64,000 nt of DNA from Sodalinema lacuna_A (GTDB taxonomy: Bacteria > Cyanobacteriota > Cyanobacteriia > Cyanobacteriales > Geitlerinemataceae): positions 42,669 through 106,668 of the forward strand of contig FSSI02000012.1 in assembly GCA_900149785.2 (NCBI GenBank), given 5' to 3'. A model generated the notes under the pieces. It saw only the letters and a list, made by a program, of their open reading frames with translations. It had not been told where the DNA came from and ran no database searches. Below, piece after piece: positions 46,061 to 55,834 of this stretch. A program made the position numbers and the translations under genes. Numbering within the stretch: the first letter of the stretch is position 1; every line of letters starts with the position of its first letter.

Positions 46061-49033
46061 GTGGTACTGAATACAGACAATGCTCCGCAAGCGGGGACGA
46101 CCGTTGACTTAACCCCCTGGGCCGACCAGGCGCTGAATCTGCCGGGGGTCTCGATTGCTGTGTCGGTCCGCGATCGCGATTTGCACTTGTGGTGTTGGGG
46201 GGAGGACTGTCCCGATGCGCCTCGGGTGATGGCCCGGTTGTCTCAGGCGATTCATCAGGATCGTCCTCTTCCGGCGAATGCGCCACCGATTGATCGGGTG
46301 TGTCTGTATGGGCGATCGCTATCGGCTCCCCCGAGTGAAACGCCGCCGTTTGAGCAGCCGGATTGGACGGTTCGGTTTACGGTGGCCGCGCCGCCTCCCT
46401 CGTCCTCCCAGGAGGCGGAGACGACGCTGGCTGAGACCCCCCCCGATCGTCCTCAGGTGCGCCGCAAAGCCAGTAAGAAAACCTTAATTGAAACCGTCGA
46501 GCGGGCGTTGCAGGAGATCTCGACGGATGTTTGGATTTCGGTGAAACGGATGGAGCGTCACCGGGGTGGCCGTCGTCTCTGGATTGCGTGTGAGTCGGCC
46601 TATGCGCCGGATGCGGCTCTGTTGGCGCAACCGATCGCCCGCTGTTTACGAGATCTCAATTTACGGGGGTTTCGGGATGCGGTTCTCTTAGGACAGGTTA
46701 GCGGGGAGTCGCGGCCCGAATGGGTGTTACGGGTCGATCTCACGCCGAGCGATCGCACGATTGAGGCCTGGGCTCGCTGGGGAGATGTGGCGGCGATCGC
46801 CGTACGGCTGAATCGGGCCATCGCCCCGTTTGATCTCCAACTGTCGGCGGTTCTCAAGGATTCAACGCTACATCTGGTCTGTAGTCCTCTCCACTATGGA
46901 CAACTGACCCTGGAGACGTTCCCAAGCCGTGAGGCGGTGATGGACAAACTCTCGGCGGTGCTTCAGTCTTTGGCTCCGCGCGGGATTCTCGGGGCGACGG
47001 TCTATGCGGTCGATATCCCCTATGAAGCCAGTTTCCCTCAACCGAAAACGCCGGTTTGGGTGGCGTGGGAGGATTTACCGGCTCGTCAACGACCGGATTT
47101 GGTTCCCTCGGCTCTGGAACTGGCTCGGGGTGGGAGTCTCTCGGCGTTGACGTTTATTTTGGAGCGGCTACTGAACCCGTCGTTAACGGAAAAATTAGCC
47201 ACGGGTGGGATTCGCATTCAAATTCGTCGCAAGGGGGCGCTCTTGCATATTATGAGCGAGGGACTCACCTGTCCGGTGCAGTCGGAAATTGCGCCGGCTA
47301 TTGTGAAGTTTTTGGGACAGTTGGAGTTAACCCATCTGGCGGGGGTACGGGTTTATGGCCGCCGCAGTGGCCAACGGAAGCCACGCTGGAACTATGGGGT
47401 CGATTTTGCGACGACGGCGGATCAGCCGAGCCGGGATACGAGCCAGGACACTCGCGATCGCCAGCCTGATGTCCCGGATTTTCAATCCCTCGATGGGGTT
47501 CCCCTGGATCTGACGACGGCGACGGAACCCGAAGCCCCCGAAGATCTCCAAGACTCATCGACAACCGAGAAAACCTCGGGTCAGACCCTCTCAGACTGGC
47601 TCTGTCGTAGCAGTCTCTTCCGGCCACGGGAGTCTCTACCGGAATCGGCGACGACGGAGCAGCCGCAGCGACCTCAGGTCACGGTACCGATATTACTGAT
47701 TTGGGGATTGTTGGGATCTGTGCTGACGATTCAGGCCGATTGGCTGGCCAGTGAGGCTCTAGAACGCCGTCAGCAGGCTCTGGCTCCGCCGCCGACGTTG
47801 GCGGTGGAACCGCTCGATGAGGAGACGGAGTTTGAGTATGATATCCAGCTTCCTGAGTTATCTCAGGCCGAAGGGTTAGAGGAGGATGTGTTCGATGGCG
47901 CTGGCTTTACCGCCACGCCAAGCCGACCTCAGGTGGTGGCGGCCCAGATGGGGGAGATTCGTTTACTTCGAGAGCCGGAGGTGGAGTTTCCGACGTTCAA
48001 TAGTGAGCAGATGGATCGCCAGTTGGCGCTCTATCGGGAGTATGTGGACCAGCATGGGGTTCCTGATGTGCTGGTGGTGGGAAGTTCTCGGGCGTTGCGC
48101 GGGATTCATCCGACGGTGTTACAGGAACAGTTGAAGCAGGACGGATATCCGGCTCTGCGGGTGTTTAATTTGGGGATTAATGGGGCGACGGCTCAGGTGG
48201 TGAATCTGCTGTTACGGGAGATTATCCCCCCGGATCGCCTCCCTCAGACGATTATCTGGGCTGATGGGGCGCGGGCCTTTAATAGTGGTCGTGAGGATGT
48301 CACCTATGAGGCGATTGTGCGATCGCCGGGCTATCAACAGATTCAACGGGGGTTCCGGCCGATTGAGTCGTCTTTGGAGGCGGAACCGGTGATCCCGGAG
48401 CGATCGCTGTTTGAACGAGTCAGCGATCGCTATCAGGCTCTCGATGAGCAGTTGCAAGATCTCGTGGCTCACTATTCGGCGGCCTATCCTCAACGGGATG
48501 CGCTCAAGGATTGGCTGGCCGACACCCTGAGCGATCGCCCAACCCCTGAGGGAACGCCAACGCCGGAGACGGCTCAACTCCCGGCTGATGAACCGCTACT
48601 CCATGACAATGGCTTTTTGGCGATTCCCAATCGCTTTGAGCCGCAGCAGTATTATCAGAATCATGCTCGGGTCACCGGGGCCTATGATGGGGACTATGCG
48701 AATTTTCAGTTGCAAGGGTTACAGGCGATCGCCCTGCGATCGGTTTTGGAGTTTAGCCGCTTCCAGGATCTGAATTTGATTGTGGTTAATTTACCGTTGA
48801 CGGATGAGTATTTAGATCCGGTCCGGCTTGAGTATGAAGATATCTTTGTCCAGTTTTTGGTGCAGAAATCTCAAGATTATGGCTTTGTTTTCCGCAACTT
48901 TGGTCAGTTGTGGAGTCAGGAGTATGACTACTTTTCTGACCCGAGTCACCTGAATCGCTATGGTGCGGTGGCTGTGTCGCAACGACTGGCTAAAAGTCCC
49001 ACGATTGATTGGACGCCTGAGTCGAATCCGTGA
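46061..49033 (+). CDS. Large DUF1574 protein with SGNH-hydrolase-like C-terminal domain
   Basis: This protein of about 990 residues has four N-terminal modules of roughly 80-100 residues of similar design (for example GVSIAVSVRDRDLHLWCWGE, ITDV-like VWISVKRMERHRGG, and GIRIQIRRKGALLHIMSEG). A low-complexity linker and one membrane segment (VPILLIWGLLGSVLTIQADW, near residue 550) follow. The outer domain contains PDVLVVGSSRALRGIHP, resembling SGNH block I, and FSDPSHLNRYGAVAV, resembling the DxxH catalytic block. This is the DUF1574 arrangement. A carbohydrate esterase or acyltransferase role is plausible but unproven. The start is a GTG at 46061 with AGGA eight bases upstream. The metalloprotease gene follows after 68 bases. 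Confidence 0.72.
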   Translation: MVLNTDNAPQAGTTVDLTPWADQALNLPGVSIAVSVRDRDLHLWCWGEDCPDAPRVMARLSQAIHQDRPLPANAPPIDRVCLYGRSLSAPPSETPPFEQPDWTVRFTVAAPPPSSSQEAETTLAETPPDRPQVRRKASKKTLIETVERALQEISTDVWISVKRMERHRGGRRLWIACESAYAPDAALLAQPIARCLRDLNLRGFRDAVLLGQVSGESRPEWVLRVDLTPSDRTIEAWARWGDVAAIAVRLNRAIAPFDLQLSAVLKDSTLHLVCSPLHYGQLTLETFPSREAVMDKLSAVLQSLAPRGILGATVYAVDIPYEASFPQPKTPVWVAWEDLPARQRPDLVPSALELARGGSLSALTFILERLLNPSLTEKLATGGIRIQIRRKGALLHIMSEGLTCPVQSEIAPAIVKFLGQLELTHLAGVRVYGRRSGQRKPRWNYGVDFATTADQPSRDTSQDTRDRQPDVPDFQSLDGVPLDLTTATEPEAPEDLQDSSTTEKTSGQTLSDWLCRSSLFRPRESLPESATTEQPQRPQVTVPILLIWGLLGSVLTIQADWLASEALERRQQALAPPPTLAVEPLDEETEFEYDIQLPELSQAEGLEEDVFDGAGFTATPSRPQVVAAQMGEIRLLREPEVEFPTFNSEQMDRQLALYREYVDQHGVPDVLVVGSSRALRGIHPTVLQEQLKQDGYPALRVFNLGINGATAQVVNLLLREIIPPDRLPQTIIWADGARAFNSGREDVTYEAIVRSPGYQQIQRGFRPIESSLEAEPVIPERSLFERVSDRYQALDEQLQDLVAHYSAAYPQRDALKDWLADTLSDRPTPEGTPTPETAQLPADEPLLHDNGFLAIPNRFEPQQYYQNHARVTGAYDGDYANFQLQGLQAIALRSVLEFSRFQDLNLIVVNLPLTDEYLDPVRLEYEDIFVQFLVQKSQDYGFVFRNFGQLWSQEYDYFSDPSHLNRYGAVAVSQRLAKSPTIDWTPESNP

Positions 49034-49101
49034 TCGGGTTGTCACTCCGTCTAATTCAGCCGTTCGAGTTAACTCTGTTTCTGTTTTAAAGCATCGCCCT
49101 C

Positions 49102-51900
49102 ATGTCCAAGTTCCTGACTTTGCTGTTCCGCTTCTCTGAGTTCGCTGGTGTTTCGTTCCTTTGGCTGATGGCGATCGCGCCTATCGCCCTAGCTACGGCG
49201 AGTTCTGAACGCTCTAAACCGACAAAAACGCCTCTAACCCTTATCAAACAAGATACTGAGAAAAAAACCGAGGAAACGACGGATAACACGAGTGAGGGGA
49301 ACAGTGAGGAGGAGAGTGACGAACCCTCGTTCGCGGATCTCGTCGCCGATACCACTCGGGTTGAGGGACTGTTTCCCCTCTACCACAACTCCGAAAATGG
49401 CGATCTGTTCTTAGAACTTCGTCCTGATGATCTCGATCGCCTCCATTTGTTAATTATGACCTTATCTCAGGGAACCGGTGTTGTTTTCCTGGAAGGATTA
49501 CCGCTACGAGATATTCCGATTTTATTTCAAAAACAAAATGATAGGATTTTACTAACAGTTCCGAATACTTACTTTAGAACGGAAGCCAATGACCCTCAAG
49601 AATTGAGCTTAGACCGCTCATTTAGTGATTCAGTTTTAGCGTCATTAGAAATTAAAGCCACGCACCCTGAACGAGGGAGTTATTTAGTTGATTTCGGAGA
49701 GTTGTTGTTAACCGAAGACTTGCAAGGCTTGGACTCGTTAATGACGAGTTTGTCATTAACATTGCAAGGCGATCGCTCCTATATTTCAGACCTCAAAAAT
49801 TTCCCCGAAAATACGGAAATCGAAGCCCAATTTGGCTTTTCTGCTGGCAACTCCTTTTTCCTCGGCACAACACTCCCGGATTCTCGGGCCTTATCCTTAG
49901 GGGTTCGCTACAGCTTCTCGCGACTCCCGGAAACCTCCAACTACCGGCCACGACGGGCGGATAACCGCATTGGCTATTTCATCACCGCCTATCAGAATTT
50001 ATCGGAGTTTAGTCAACGAGACCCCTTTGTACGCTATATTCAACGCTGGAACTTAGAAAAACAAGACCCCAACGCCGCCTTATCTCCCCCCGTTGAACCG
50101 ATTGTTTTTTGGATCGAAAATACCGTTCCTCACGCCTATCGCCAAACCATTCGCGAAGGGGTTTTAATGTGGAATCAAGCCTTTGAACAAGCGGGATATC
50201 TCAATGCGATCGAAGTGCGACAAATGCCAGAAGATGCGGATTGGGACCCAGCGGATGTTCGCTACAATACCATCCGTTGGTCGCAGTCGTTTAACTCGGG
50301 GTTTGCGGGAATTGGTCCCTCGCGGGTGAATCCCTTAACGGGAGAGATTCTCGACGCCGATATTTTAATTAATGCCAATGTCGTTCGCATTTTGATGCGG
50401 GAGGGGGAGAGTTTACTGGGTTCTGCTTCCTCGGGAATGGAGATGGAACGACTGTTAGTGGATTTACCCGGCGGCTGTGTTGAGGCGAGTTGTGCGGCGG
50501 CGGAGATCGAGGGGGAGAATGAGGGGATGCGGCTGGTGCAGGAGTTGCGATCGCGATCGAACTTCCCCTTTAATTCCGGGCCGCGCTTAAGTTGCAACTG
50601 TGCGGCTTGTACGCAAGCCTTTCACGAAGGCGCGTTAGCCCTATCCTTGTTGCGGGATTTGCCCCCAGGGGATGCGATGATGGAGGCCTATATTCAGGAT
50701 TATCTGCGCTTTCTGGTGGCTCATGAGGTGGGCCATACCCTGGGGTTACGCCATAATTTCCAAGGAAGTACCCTCCGTAGTACCGATGAACTCCATGACG
50801 TGAGTTTAACTCGTCGTCAGGGATTAACGGGGTCGGTGATGGATTATTTACCCGCCAATATCGCCGCTCCCGGAGAGCCACAAGGGGAGTTTTTCCCAAC
50901 AAGGGTTGGCCCCTATGATGAATGGGCGATTACTTATGGCTATGAGAGTTTTCAACATCTCCCTCCTCAGGAAGAACAGCGGCGATTGGCGGCGATCGCC
51001 CAGCGTTCGATTGAACCGGAACTCCGTTATGGTACGGATGAGGATCTGTGGTCAGAAATCGACCCGGCCATCAATTGGTTTGATCTCGGGGATGATATGC
51101 TCGTTCATGCGGAGTCTCAGTTGCAACTGGGGCGGCAGATGTTGGACCGTCTGGAGCAGCGTTTTCCCCGTCAGGGAGAGCCGCCGGATACACTTCGCAG
51201 TCAGTTTAATTTCATTCTCTTTTACTATTTCCGTCAGAGTCGGGTGTTCTTAAAACATATTGGCGGGCAATCGTTTAATCGTCATCAGTCTGCTGATATT
51301 TTGCCCTTTGAGCCTCTACCGTTGGCGCAGCAAGAGCGCAGTTTAGCGTTAATTAGTGAGTATATTTTTGCTGAGGATGCCTTTGATTTTTCCCCGACGT
51401 TATTAAATCGCCTGGTTCCTTCCCGGTGGTTCCATTGGGGCAGTTTTCCGAGTTTTAGCCGGGTGGATTATCCGATTCATGATCAGATTTTAGCCTTGCA
51501 AGGGATGGTGTTGCGATCGCTGCTGGCTCCAGAACGGTTGCGTCGCTTGCGGGATTTGGAGCTGAAAACGCCCCCTGGGGAGGCGTTGCAGGTGCCGGAT
51601 TTACTCGATCGCGTCTATCGTGAGATTTGGTCAGAAGTGTTGCAGGGCCGACGTATGGCTACGAATGTGTCGAGTCTGCGTCGTGGCCTACAACGGCAAC
51701 ATTTACAGCTATCGTTGAATATGGCGATGGGGCGCACTGGCGCTACGGAAGACGCGCGCACCTTAGCCCGCTATTATTTAGTGGAGTTAGACGAGGCGTT
51801 GACGGCGGCTCTGCGACGGCAAGATAATTTAGATACCTACACTCGCGCTCATCTGCAAGATACCCAGATGCGTATTCGCGAGGCGATGGGCGATGATTAA
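49102..51900 (+). CDS. Exported zinc metalloprotease (DUF5117/DUF4953 zincin)
   Basis: This 932-residue protein has a signal peptide (MSKFLTLLFRFSEFAGVSFL then WLMAIAPIALATA). An acidic linker follows, then a DUF5117-type domain (GLFPLYHNSENGDLFLELRP). The catalytic zincin domain is marked by FLVAHEVGHTLGLRHNFQGS near residue 550, an HExxHxxGxxH site with three histidine ligands and the catalytic glutamate. SVMDYLPANIAAP provides the downstream Met-turn-like methionine. A C-terminal helical domain follows. It probably acts in the periplasm or outside the cell. It is spaced 68 bases after the DUF1574 gene and 25 bases before a small secreted protein, suggesting one operon. Confidence 0.87.
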   Translation: MSKFLTLLFRFSEFAGVSFLWLMAIAPIALATASSERSKPTKTPLTLIKQDTEKKTEETTDNTSEGNSEEESDEPSFADLVADTTRVEGLFPLYHNSENGDLFLELRPDDLDRLHLLIMTLSQGTGVVFLEGLPLRDIPILFQKQNDRILLTVPNTYFRTEANDPQELSLDRSFSDSVLASLEIKATHPERGSYLVDFGELLLTEDLQGLDSLMTSLSLTLQGDRSYISDLKNFPENTEIEAQFGFSAGNSFFLGTTLPDSRALSLGVRYSFSRLPETSNYRPRRADNRIGYFITAYQNLSEFSQRDPFVRYIQRWNLEKQDPNAALSPPVEPIVFWIENTVPHAYRQTIREGVLMWNQAFEQAGYLNAIEVRQMPEDADWDPADVRYNTIRWSQSFNSGFAGIGPSRVNPLTGEILDADILINANVVRILMREGESLLGSASSGMEMERLLVDLPGGCVEASCAAAEIEGENEGMRLVQELRSRSNFPFNSGPRLSCNCAACTQAFHEGALALSLLRDLPPGDAMMEAYIQDYLRFLVAHEVGHTLGLRHNFQGSTLRSTDELHDVSLTRRQGLTGSVMDYLPANIAAPGEPQGEFFPTRVGPYDEWAITYGYESFQHLPPQEEQRRLAAIAQRSIEPELRYGTDEDLWSEIDPAINWFDLGDDMLVHAESQLQLGRQMLDRLEQRFPRQGEPPDTLRSQFNFILFYYFRQSRVFLKHIGGQSFNRHQSADILPFEPLPLAQQERSLALISEYIFAEDAFDFSPTLLNRLVPSRWFHWGSFPSFSRVDYPIHDQILALQGMVLRSLLAPERLRRLRDLELKTPPGEALQVPDLLDRVYREIWSEVLQGRRMATNVSSLRRGLQRQHLQLSLNMAMGRTGATEDARTLARYYLVELDEALTAALRRQDNLDTYTRAHLQDTQMRIREAMGDD

Positions 51901-51925
51901 GGGTCAGGTTGTATTGGGAGGTGAC

Positions 51926-52300
51926 ATGATGATTGGCACGCGGATGACGATTTGGGGCGCAAGTCTGGTGCTGTGGGGGCTGGTGAGTGGTGTTGGGATG
52001 TCGGTTCAGGCCCAAAGTCCTCGTCGCAGTTGCTCGACGGCGGAGGAGGGGCCGGGACCTTGTGTCCGCCGCGATCGCCCCTCAACCTCTTTTTCGGAGG
52101 AGGAAAGCCGAGGAATTGAGGCGCGGGGGTTCTCCGATAGCTTCCTTAATGATGCTCTTAGTGGTGTGGCGGACCCGTTGGCTGGGGGGGGTGCGGGTGC
52201 GGCGACGGTGGATGCGGATGAGATGCAGCAACTCAGTCCAGTGGATCGAGGTCTCACGGACCCGACCAACGTATTTATCCCCCTACCCTCGTTGCCCTAG
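51926..52300 (+). CDS. Small secreted hypothetical protein
   Basis: This protein of about 124 residues has a signal peptide (MIGTRMTIWGASLVLWGLVS and an MSVQAQ cleavage site). The mature part is short and Gly/Ser/Pro-rich, with three or four cysteines, and ends VFIPLPSLP. No family is recognised. The ATG at 51926 has an excellent ribosome site (GGGAGGTG). It lies 25 bases after the metalloprotease gene and is probably its operon partner, for instance a substrate, inhibitor or adaptor, though that is speculation. Confidence 0.6.
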   Translation: MMIGTRMTIWGASLVLWGLVSGVGMSVQAQSPRRSCSTAEEGPGPCVRRDRPSTSFSEEESRGIEARGFSDSFLNDALSGVADPLAGGGAGAATVDADEMQQLSPVDRGLTDPTNVFIPLPSLP

Positions 52301-52332
52301 TTGGGGGTCGGAGTCGGGGGATCTCAAAAAAA

Positions 52333-52404
52333 TGGGTCGCCTGGGATTCGAACCCAGAACTAGTCGGTTAAAAGCCGAATACTCTGCCGTTGAGTTAGCG
52401 ACCC
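52333..52404 (-). tRNA. tRNA-Lys (anticodon UUU)
   Basis: On the minus strand the 72-base sequence folds as a cloverleaf. The acceptor stem GGGTCGC pairs with GCGACCC with discriminator A, and the D-arm ACTC/GAGT is present. The anticodon loop CTTTTAA carries TTT, giving lysine, and the T-arm is CTGGG-TTCGAAT-CCCAG. The 3' CCA is not encoded. The bottom pair of the anticodon stem is a T-C mismatch. A run of seven T bases follows directly, acting as a likely terminator. Confidence 0.95.
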
Positions 52405-52519
52405 AAGGGAAGCGCCGTTTGTTTTGCGCCTTAACTACTATAGCACAGCCGTTTAAAAGTGCAAGGGGTTTGAGGATTTTTTTTCGGGATCGGGGCCGAT
52501 GGCGGTTCAGGGGTCCGGG

Positions 52520-53392
52520 TTAGTCGAGATGCACGTCGAGGCGGACGAGCATTTCTAGGCTAGACCGGGGATGAACATGGATGAGGCGATCGCCGGTGTT
52601 GAGGGCGTTTCGTGGCGCACTCCAGGGTTCGAGACAGTAATAGTCTTTGCCTTGGACGGCCCAAAAAACGAGGGTTGAGAAGGGGGTACTATATTCAATG
52701 TTGAGGGTTAGACCCCGTTTGCGGTCATAGACGCTGGCGGTATGGCTGTTGAGTTGGGTAAAGGCGACGTCGATTTCCTCTCTGTCAAAGTTGAAGTGGT
52801 TGTCGAAGTCATGGAGGGTTCCATCGAGTTGATCCCAGTATTGTTTGGAGGGGAGGTTAACCCGTAGTTGGGATTTGTCGGGGACGTTGAAGTAGGGATG
52901 GAGGCCGCAGGAGAAGGGGAGAATCTGATCGTCGCTGGGGTTGGTGTAGCGTTGGATGATTTCGAGGCTATTTCCCTGGAGGCGATAGGTAAAGGCCAGA
53001 TGGAAGTCAAAGGGATAGACGGCGCGGGTTTGGGGGCTACTGGCGAGTTCGAGGGTGAGGCTGGCGTGGCGATCGGTTTTGGACTCGCCGACCGTCCAGG
53101 GGAGGTCTCGCGCGAAGCCATGTTGTTTGAGGGTGTACGTGTTCCCGTTGTAGGTATAGGTGTTGTCGGGAAGGTTTCCGCAGATGGGGAAGAGGATGGG
53201 AATCCCGCCGCGTACACTCTGTTCGGGGTTGGCGAAGCGTTCGGCGTCGAAATAGAGGATTTCGCGATCGCCAATTCGCCAGTGGGTGACGAGTCCGCCG
53301 CGTTCAGGGACGATTTCGAGCTGGGCCTGGGCCGACTCGTCGGACAGGATATAGGTGGGATAGAGTTTTGTTGTGCTGTCGATCGCGTACAT
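52520..53392 (-). CDS. Aldose 1-epimerase family protein
   Basis: This 290-residue beta-sandwich mutarotase-like protein shows the family signature in SARVGGIPILFPICGN-like RGGIPILFPICGNLPDN near residue 63. The substrate histidines are in LKQHGFARDLPWTV and FSCGLHPYFNVPDK, and the C-terminal segment is VFWAVQGKDYYCLEPWSAPR. It is of the hexose-6-phosphate mutarotase/YeaD-like subgroup more than classic GalM. It interconverts anomers of aldoses or sugar phosphates in the cytosol. It is divergent from the GTPase operon. Confidence 0.9.
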   Translation of the reverse strand: MYAIDSTTKLYPTYILSDESAQAQLEIVPERGGLVTHWRIGDREILYFDAERFANPEQSVRGGIPILFPICGNLPDNTYTYNGNTYTLKQHGFARDLPWTVGESKTDRHASLTLELASSPQTRAVYPFDFHLAFTYRLQGNSLEIIQRYTNPSDDQILPFSCGLHPYFNVPDKSQLRVNLPSKQYWDQLDGTLHDFDNHFNFDREEIDVAFTQLNSHTASVYDRKRGLTLNIEYSTPFSTLVFWAVQGKDYYCLEPWSAPRNALNTGDRLIHVHPRSSLEMLVRLDVHLD

Positions 53393-53576
53393 GGGTAGTT
53401 ATGTGGCCCCTCTCAACGTTCCTGACGGGCAGGAATATAATCATCTTAGTTAATCCTGGCTCTATCCTACGACAGTCGCGGCAATTGGGGAACAGGAGCT
53501 TGGGGGCGTGATGAGGTTGCGGAGTGGGTTGGGTTGGGGTGGCGATCGGCAAACCTCCCGAATTAGATTTATCCGT

Positions 53577-53582
53577 TATAAT
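53577..53582 (+). promoter_or_regulatory. Possible minus-10 element of the GTPase operon
   Basis: TATAAT at 53577-53582 lies about 40 bases upstream of the ATG at 53623. No good minus-35 (TTGACA-like) is seen 17 bases before it, so the element may belong to an activator-dependent or sigma-variant promoter. It is in the only spacer from which the three-gene operon could be transcribed. Confidence 0.4.
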
Positions 53583-53622
53583 GCCTGAGACGGATGGCAA
53601 AACTCTGTAGATACGTTGCAAT

Positions 53623-55791
53623 ATGACGAAGGCACAGGACATCAGCGACATTATCGCGCAACGGCAGCCTCTCGCGAAGAAGCTCGAAGAGATTGAGACG
53701 CGCCTCAACCGCTTATGTCAATGGCTGGGCGACTTGGAACAGGAACGTCAGCGACAACTTAAACAGTGGTCTGGAGACTCAGAGACAACGTCCAAATTAC
53801 AGAATTTAAAGTTAACAGAATTTGAGCAGCGAGTTAGGGACGAATTAACGACTCTACATCGACTTAAGGGGAGATTTTCCCGTAATACCCTGAATATCGG
53901 CGTGATTGGCTCGATGGGCCAGGGCAAAAGTACCCTATTACAGAGTTTAACAGGACTGACGAACCAGGTCATCCCAGCTTTTCCGGGTAAAGCCTGCACC
54001 GCTGCACGGAGTAAGATTTCTCACCAAGACGGACAAATCACCGAAGCCAGAATTGAGTTTCATAGCGGTGACTCGTTCTTAAATGAGGTCATTCTTCCCT
54101 ATTATGACAAGCTGGGGTTAGAGCCAAAACCGAGTTCATTTGAGGCGTTTGCATCGACTCCCCTCCCGGATTTACCCTCGCAGGAGGATCACACCCAAGC
54201 GAACATTTATAATCGCTTGAAGAATGATTACCGTCGCCATACCGACCAATATCGCGAGTATTTAGGACGTGACGGGTTACGGTTGCAGGATGAGTCGCAA
54301 ATTTCGAGCTATGTGGCTCAGACTTATGAGGATAATCAGCTTGTCAACTATCAATGTTTGGCGGTGAAATCTGTTGAGATTTCCTGTTCGTTTCCGGTTC
54401 AAGAAATTGGTGCGATCGCCCTCATTGATGTCCCCGGTTTAGGGGACTTTCGGTTAGGGGATGAAAGTCTGGTGATTGAGGCGTTAGGTCAAGAAGTTGA
54501 TTTTATCCTCTTCATTTATAAACCCTCCAAAGACCGAGCCAACTTCGAGCAACGAGATACACAACTTTATAATCTGGCCAGCCAAGCCCTGAATAACCTA
54601 TCCCGCCGTTCTATTTTTGTCTTGAATGCGGATAGCAATGGTCAAAATCAAGACAGTTGTCGTTCTCTAAAGCAAGATTTAGACAGTAACGCGGTCAGGA
54701 TGCCGGTGTTAGAGTCCGTCATTGCCGATTGTTCCTCGCCAGAAGAAGCTAATACTCAGGTTCTTGAGACGGTTCTCAATCACCTAAAGACCAACATCAC
54801 AGAACTCGATAAAGCGTACGCCCAGGAGAAGATTAAAAGCTTAGAAAGCAGTCTCCAGACCCTTCAAGGCGATTTAGAAGTGGCTAAATCGATTCTCCCG
54901 GAAGTTGATACTGATGAAATTTCCGAAAAAATTGATGAGAAGTTTGAGGAATTTTGGGAAACGATAACCAATGAACTTGAGGAACTTAACAAAGAGTTAA
55001 TCAAAAATCGTGACACTCCTGACGAGAATCTGAGGAATCAGATCGAGCAAGTTATTAAAGAATGTCGTGAAGATGTGAAATTTCCAACACTGAATGAAAT
55101 TGAGCGACTCCGAAACAAAAAAGGAGCCTATGCCGATACTTATACTGCATACCTTCAAGATTTGAGAACCAGCTTATCTTTAAAGTTCTTAGAGATGGAT
55201 GAGGGTTTAAAAAAGACCATTGAAGGAGCCAAGGCGAATGTTGCTAATGTTCTGATTAATCAGTGTCAACTCGATGGTTTGACTGATGCTCGGGCTTCCA
55301 CATTTATTGCGAATGTCGCTCAAGAGATGCCAGACGACTATGTGGAACTCAAGACTGGCTTCCAAATTCTCGCGGAATTTACACTCTCTTATCGCGGCTT
55401 AATTCAGCATCGTATTCGCCTGCAACTCGATAAACTCACACCCGATAAAGCTTATCCATTGAAAGAAGGGGCTAGAGCCGAAGACATTTTAGACAATTTA
55501 GAAACTTTATATAAGGAGGCTGTTTATGATTGTGAACAATCGTTAGAAGGTTTTTTTGTGGAACCGAGTCAAGCCTCTTTCGCGATTGTAGAAGAGTTTT
55601 CTGATAGAATTTTACGAGCTAAAACTGCCAGAAAGGAATGGAAAAAATTCTTACGAAAAAAACGGCATACAATCTGGTCAGATTTTGCTGAGCTGCAAAA
55701 GCAGTCTCAGTCTGTACAGAGTTGGGTTAAGCAGATCAATGCGATCAACACTGAAGCAGAAGGGTTAGACAGGGCATTTCAAAATTTGTGA
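53623..55791 (+). CDS. Dynamin-like GTPase
   Basis: This 722-residue large GTPase has an N-terminal coiled-coil helical stretch (residues 1-85). A dynamin-type G domain follows, with G1 GVIGSMGQGKST at 93-104, G3 ALIDVPGLGD near 270 and a G4-like NADS (FVLNADSNGQ). A long helical stalk runs from residue 390 (KAYAQEKIKSLESSLQTLQG and EEFWETITNELEELNKELIK). No transmembrane segment or clear hydrophobic paddle is seen. Bacterial dynamin-like proteins bind or remodel membranes and some act in phage defence. It is first of a three-gene operon with a second P-loop protein and a membrane coiled-coil protein, arguing for a joint machine. A threonine for switch I is probably in KACTAARS. Confidence 0.85.
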   Translation: MTKAQDISDIIAQRQPLAKKLEEIETRLNRLCQWLGDLEQERQRQLKQWSGDSETTSKLQNLKLTEFEQRVRDELTTLHRLKGRFSRNTLNIGVIGSMGQGKSTLLQSLTGLTNQVIPAFPGKACTAARSKISHQDGQITEARIEFHSGDSFLNEVILPYYDKLGLEPKPSSFEAFASTPLPDLPSQEDHTQANIYNRLKNDYRRHTDQYREYLGRDGLRLQDESQISSYVAQTYEDNQLVNYQCLAVKSVEISCSFPVQEIGAIALIDVPGLGDFRLGDESLVIEALGQEVDFILFIYKPSKDRANFEQRDTQLYNLASQALNNLSRRSIFVLNADSNGQNQDSCRSLKQDLDSNAVRMPVLESVIADCSSPEEANTQVLETVLNHLKTNITELDKAYAQEKIKSLESSLQTLQGDLEVAKSILPEVDTDEISEKIDEKFEEFWETITNELEELNKELIKNRDTPDENLRNQIEQVIKECREDVKFPTLNEIERLRNKKGAYADTYTAYLQDLRTSLSLKFLEMDEGLKKTIEGAKANVANVLINQCQLDGLTDARASTFIANVAQEMPDDYVELKTGFQILAEFTLSYRGLIQHRIRLQLDKLTPDKAYPLKEGARAEDILDNLETLYKEAVYDCEQSLEGFFVEPSQASFAIVEEFSDRILRAKTARKEWKKFLRKKRHTIWSDFAELQKQSQSVQSWVKQINAINTEAEGLDRAFQNL

Positions 55792-55834
55792 CTATACTTG
55801 GCTAACGCTAAATTTTTTGTTTGAGGAAACTGAC

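Noticed and set aside
47056..47469. 137-codon plus-strand frame inside the DUF1574 gene
   Set aside because: It lies wholly within the real frame in another phase; the Gly/Ser-rich product is a shadow.
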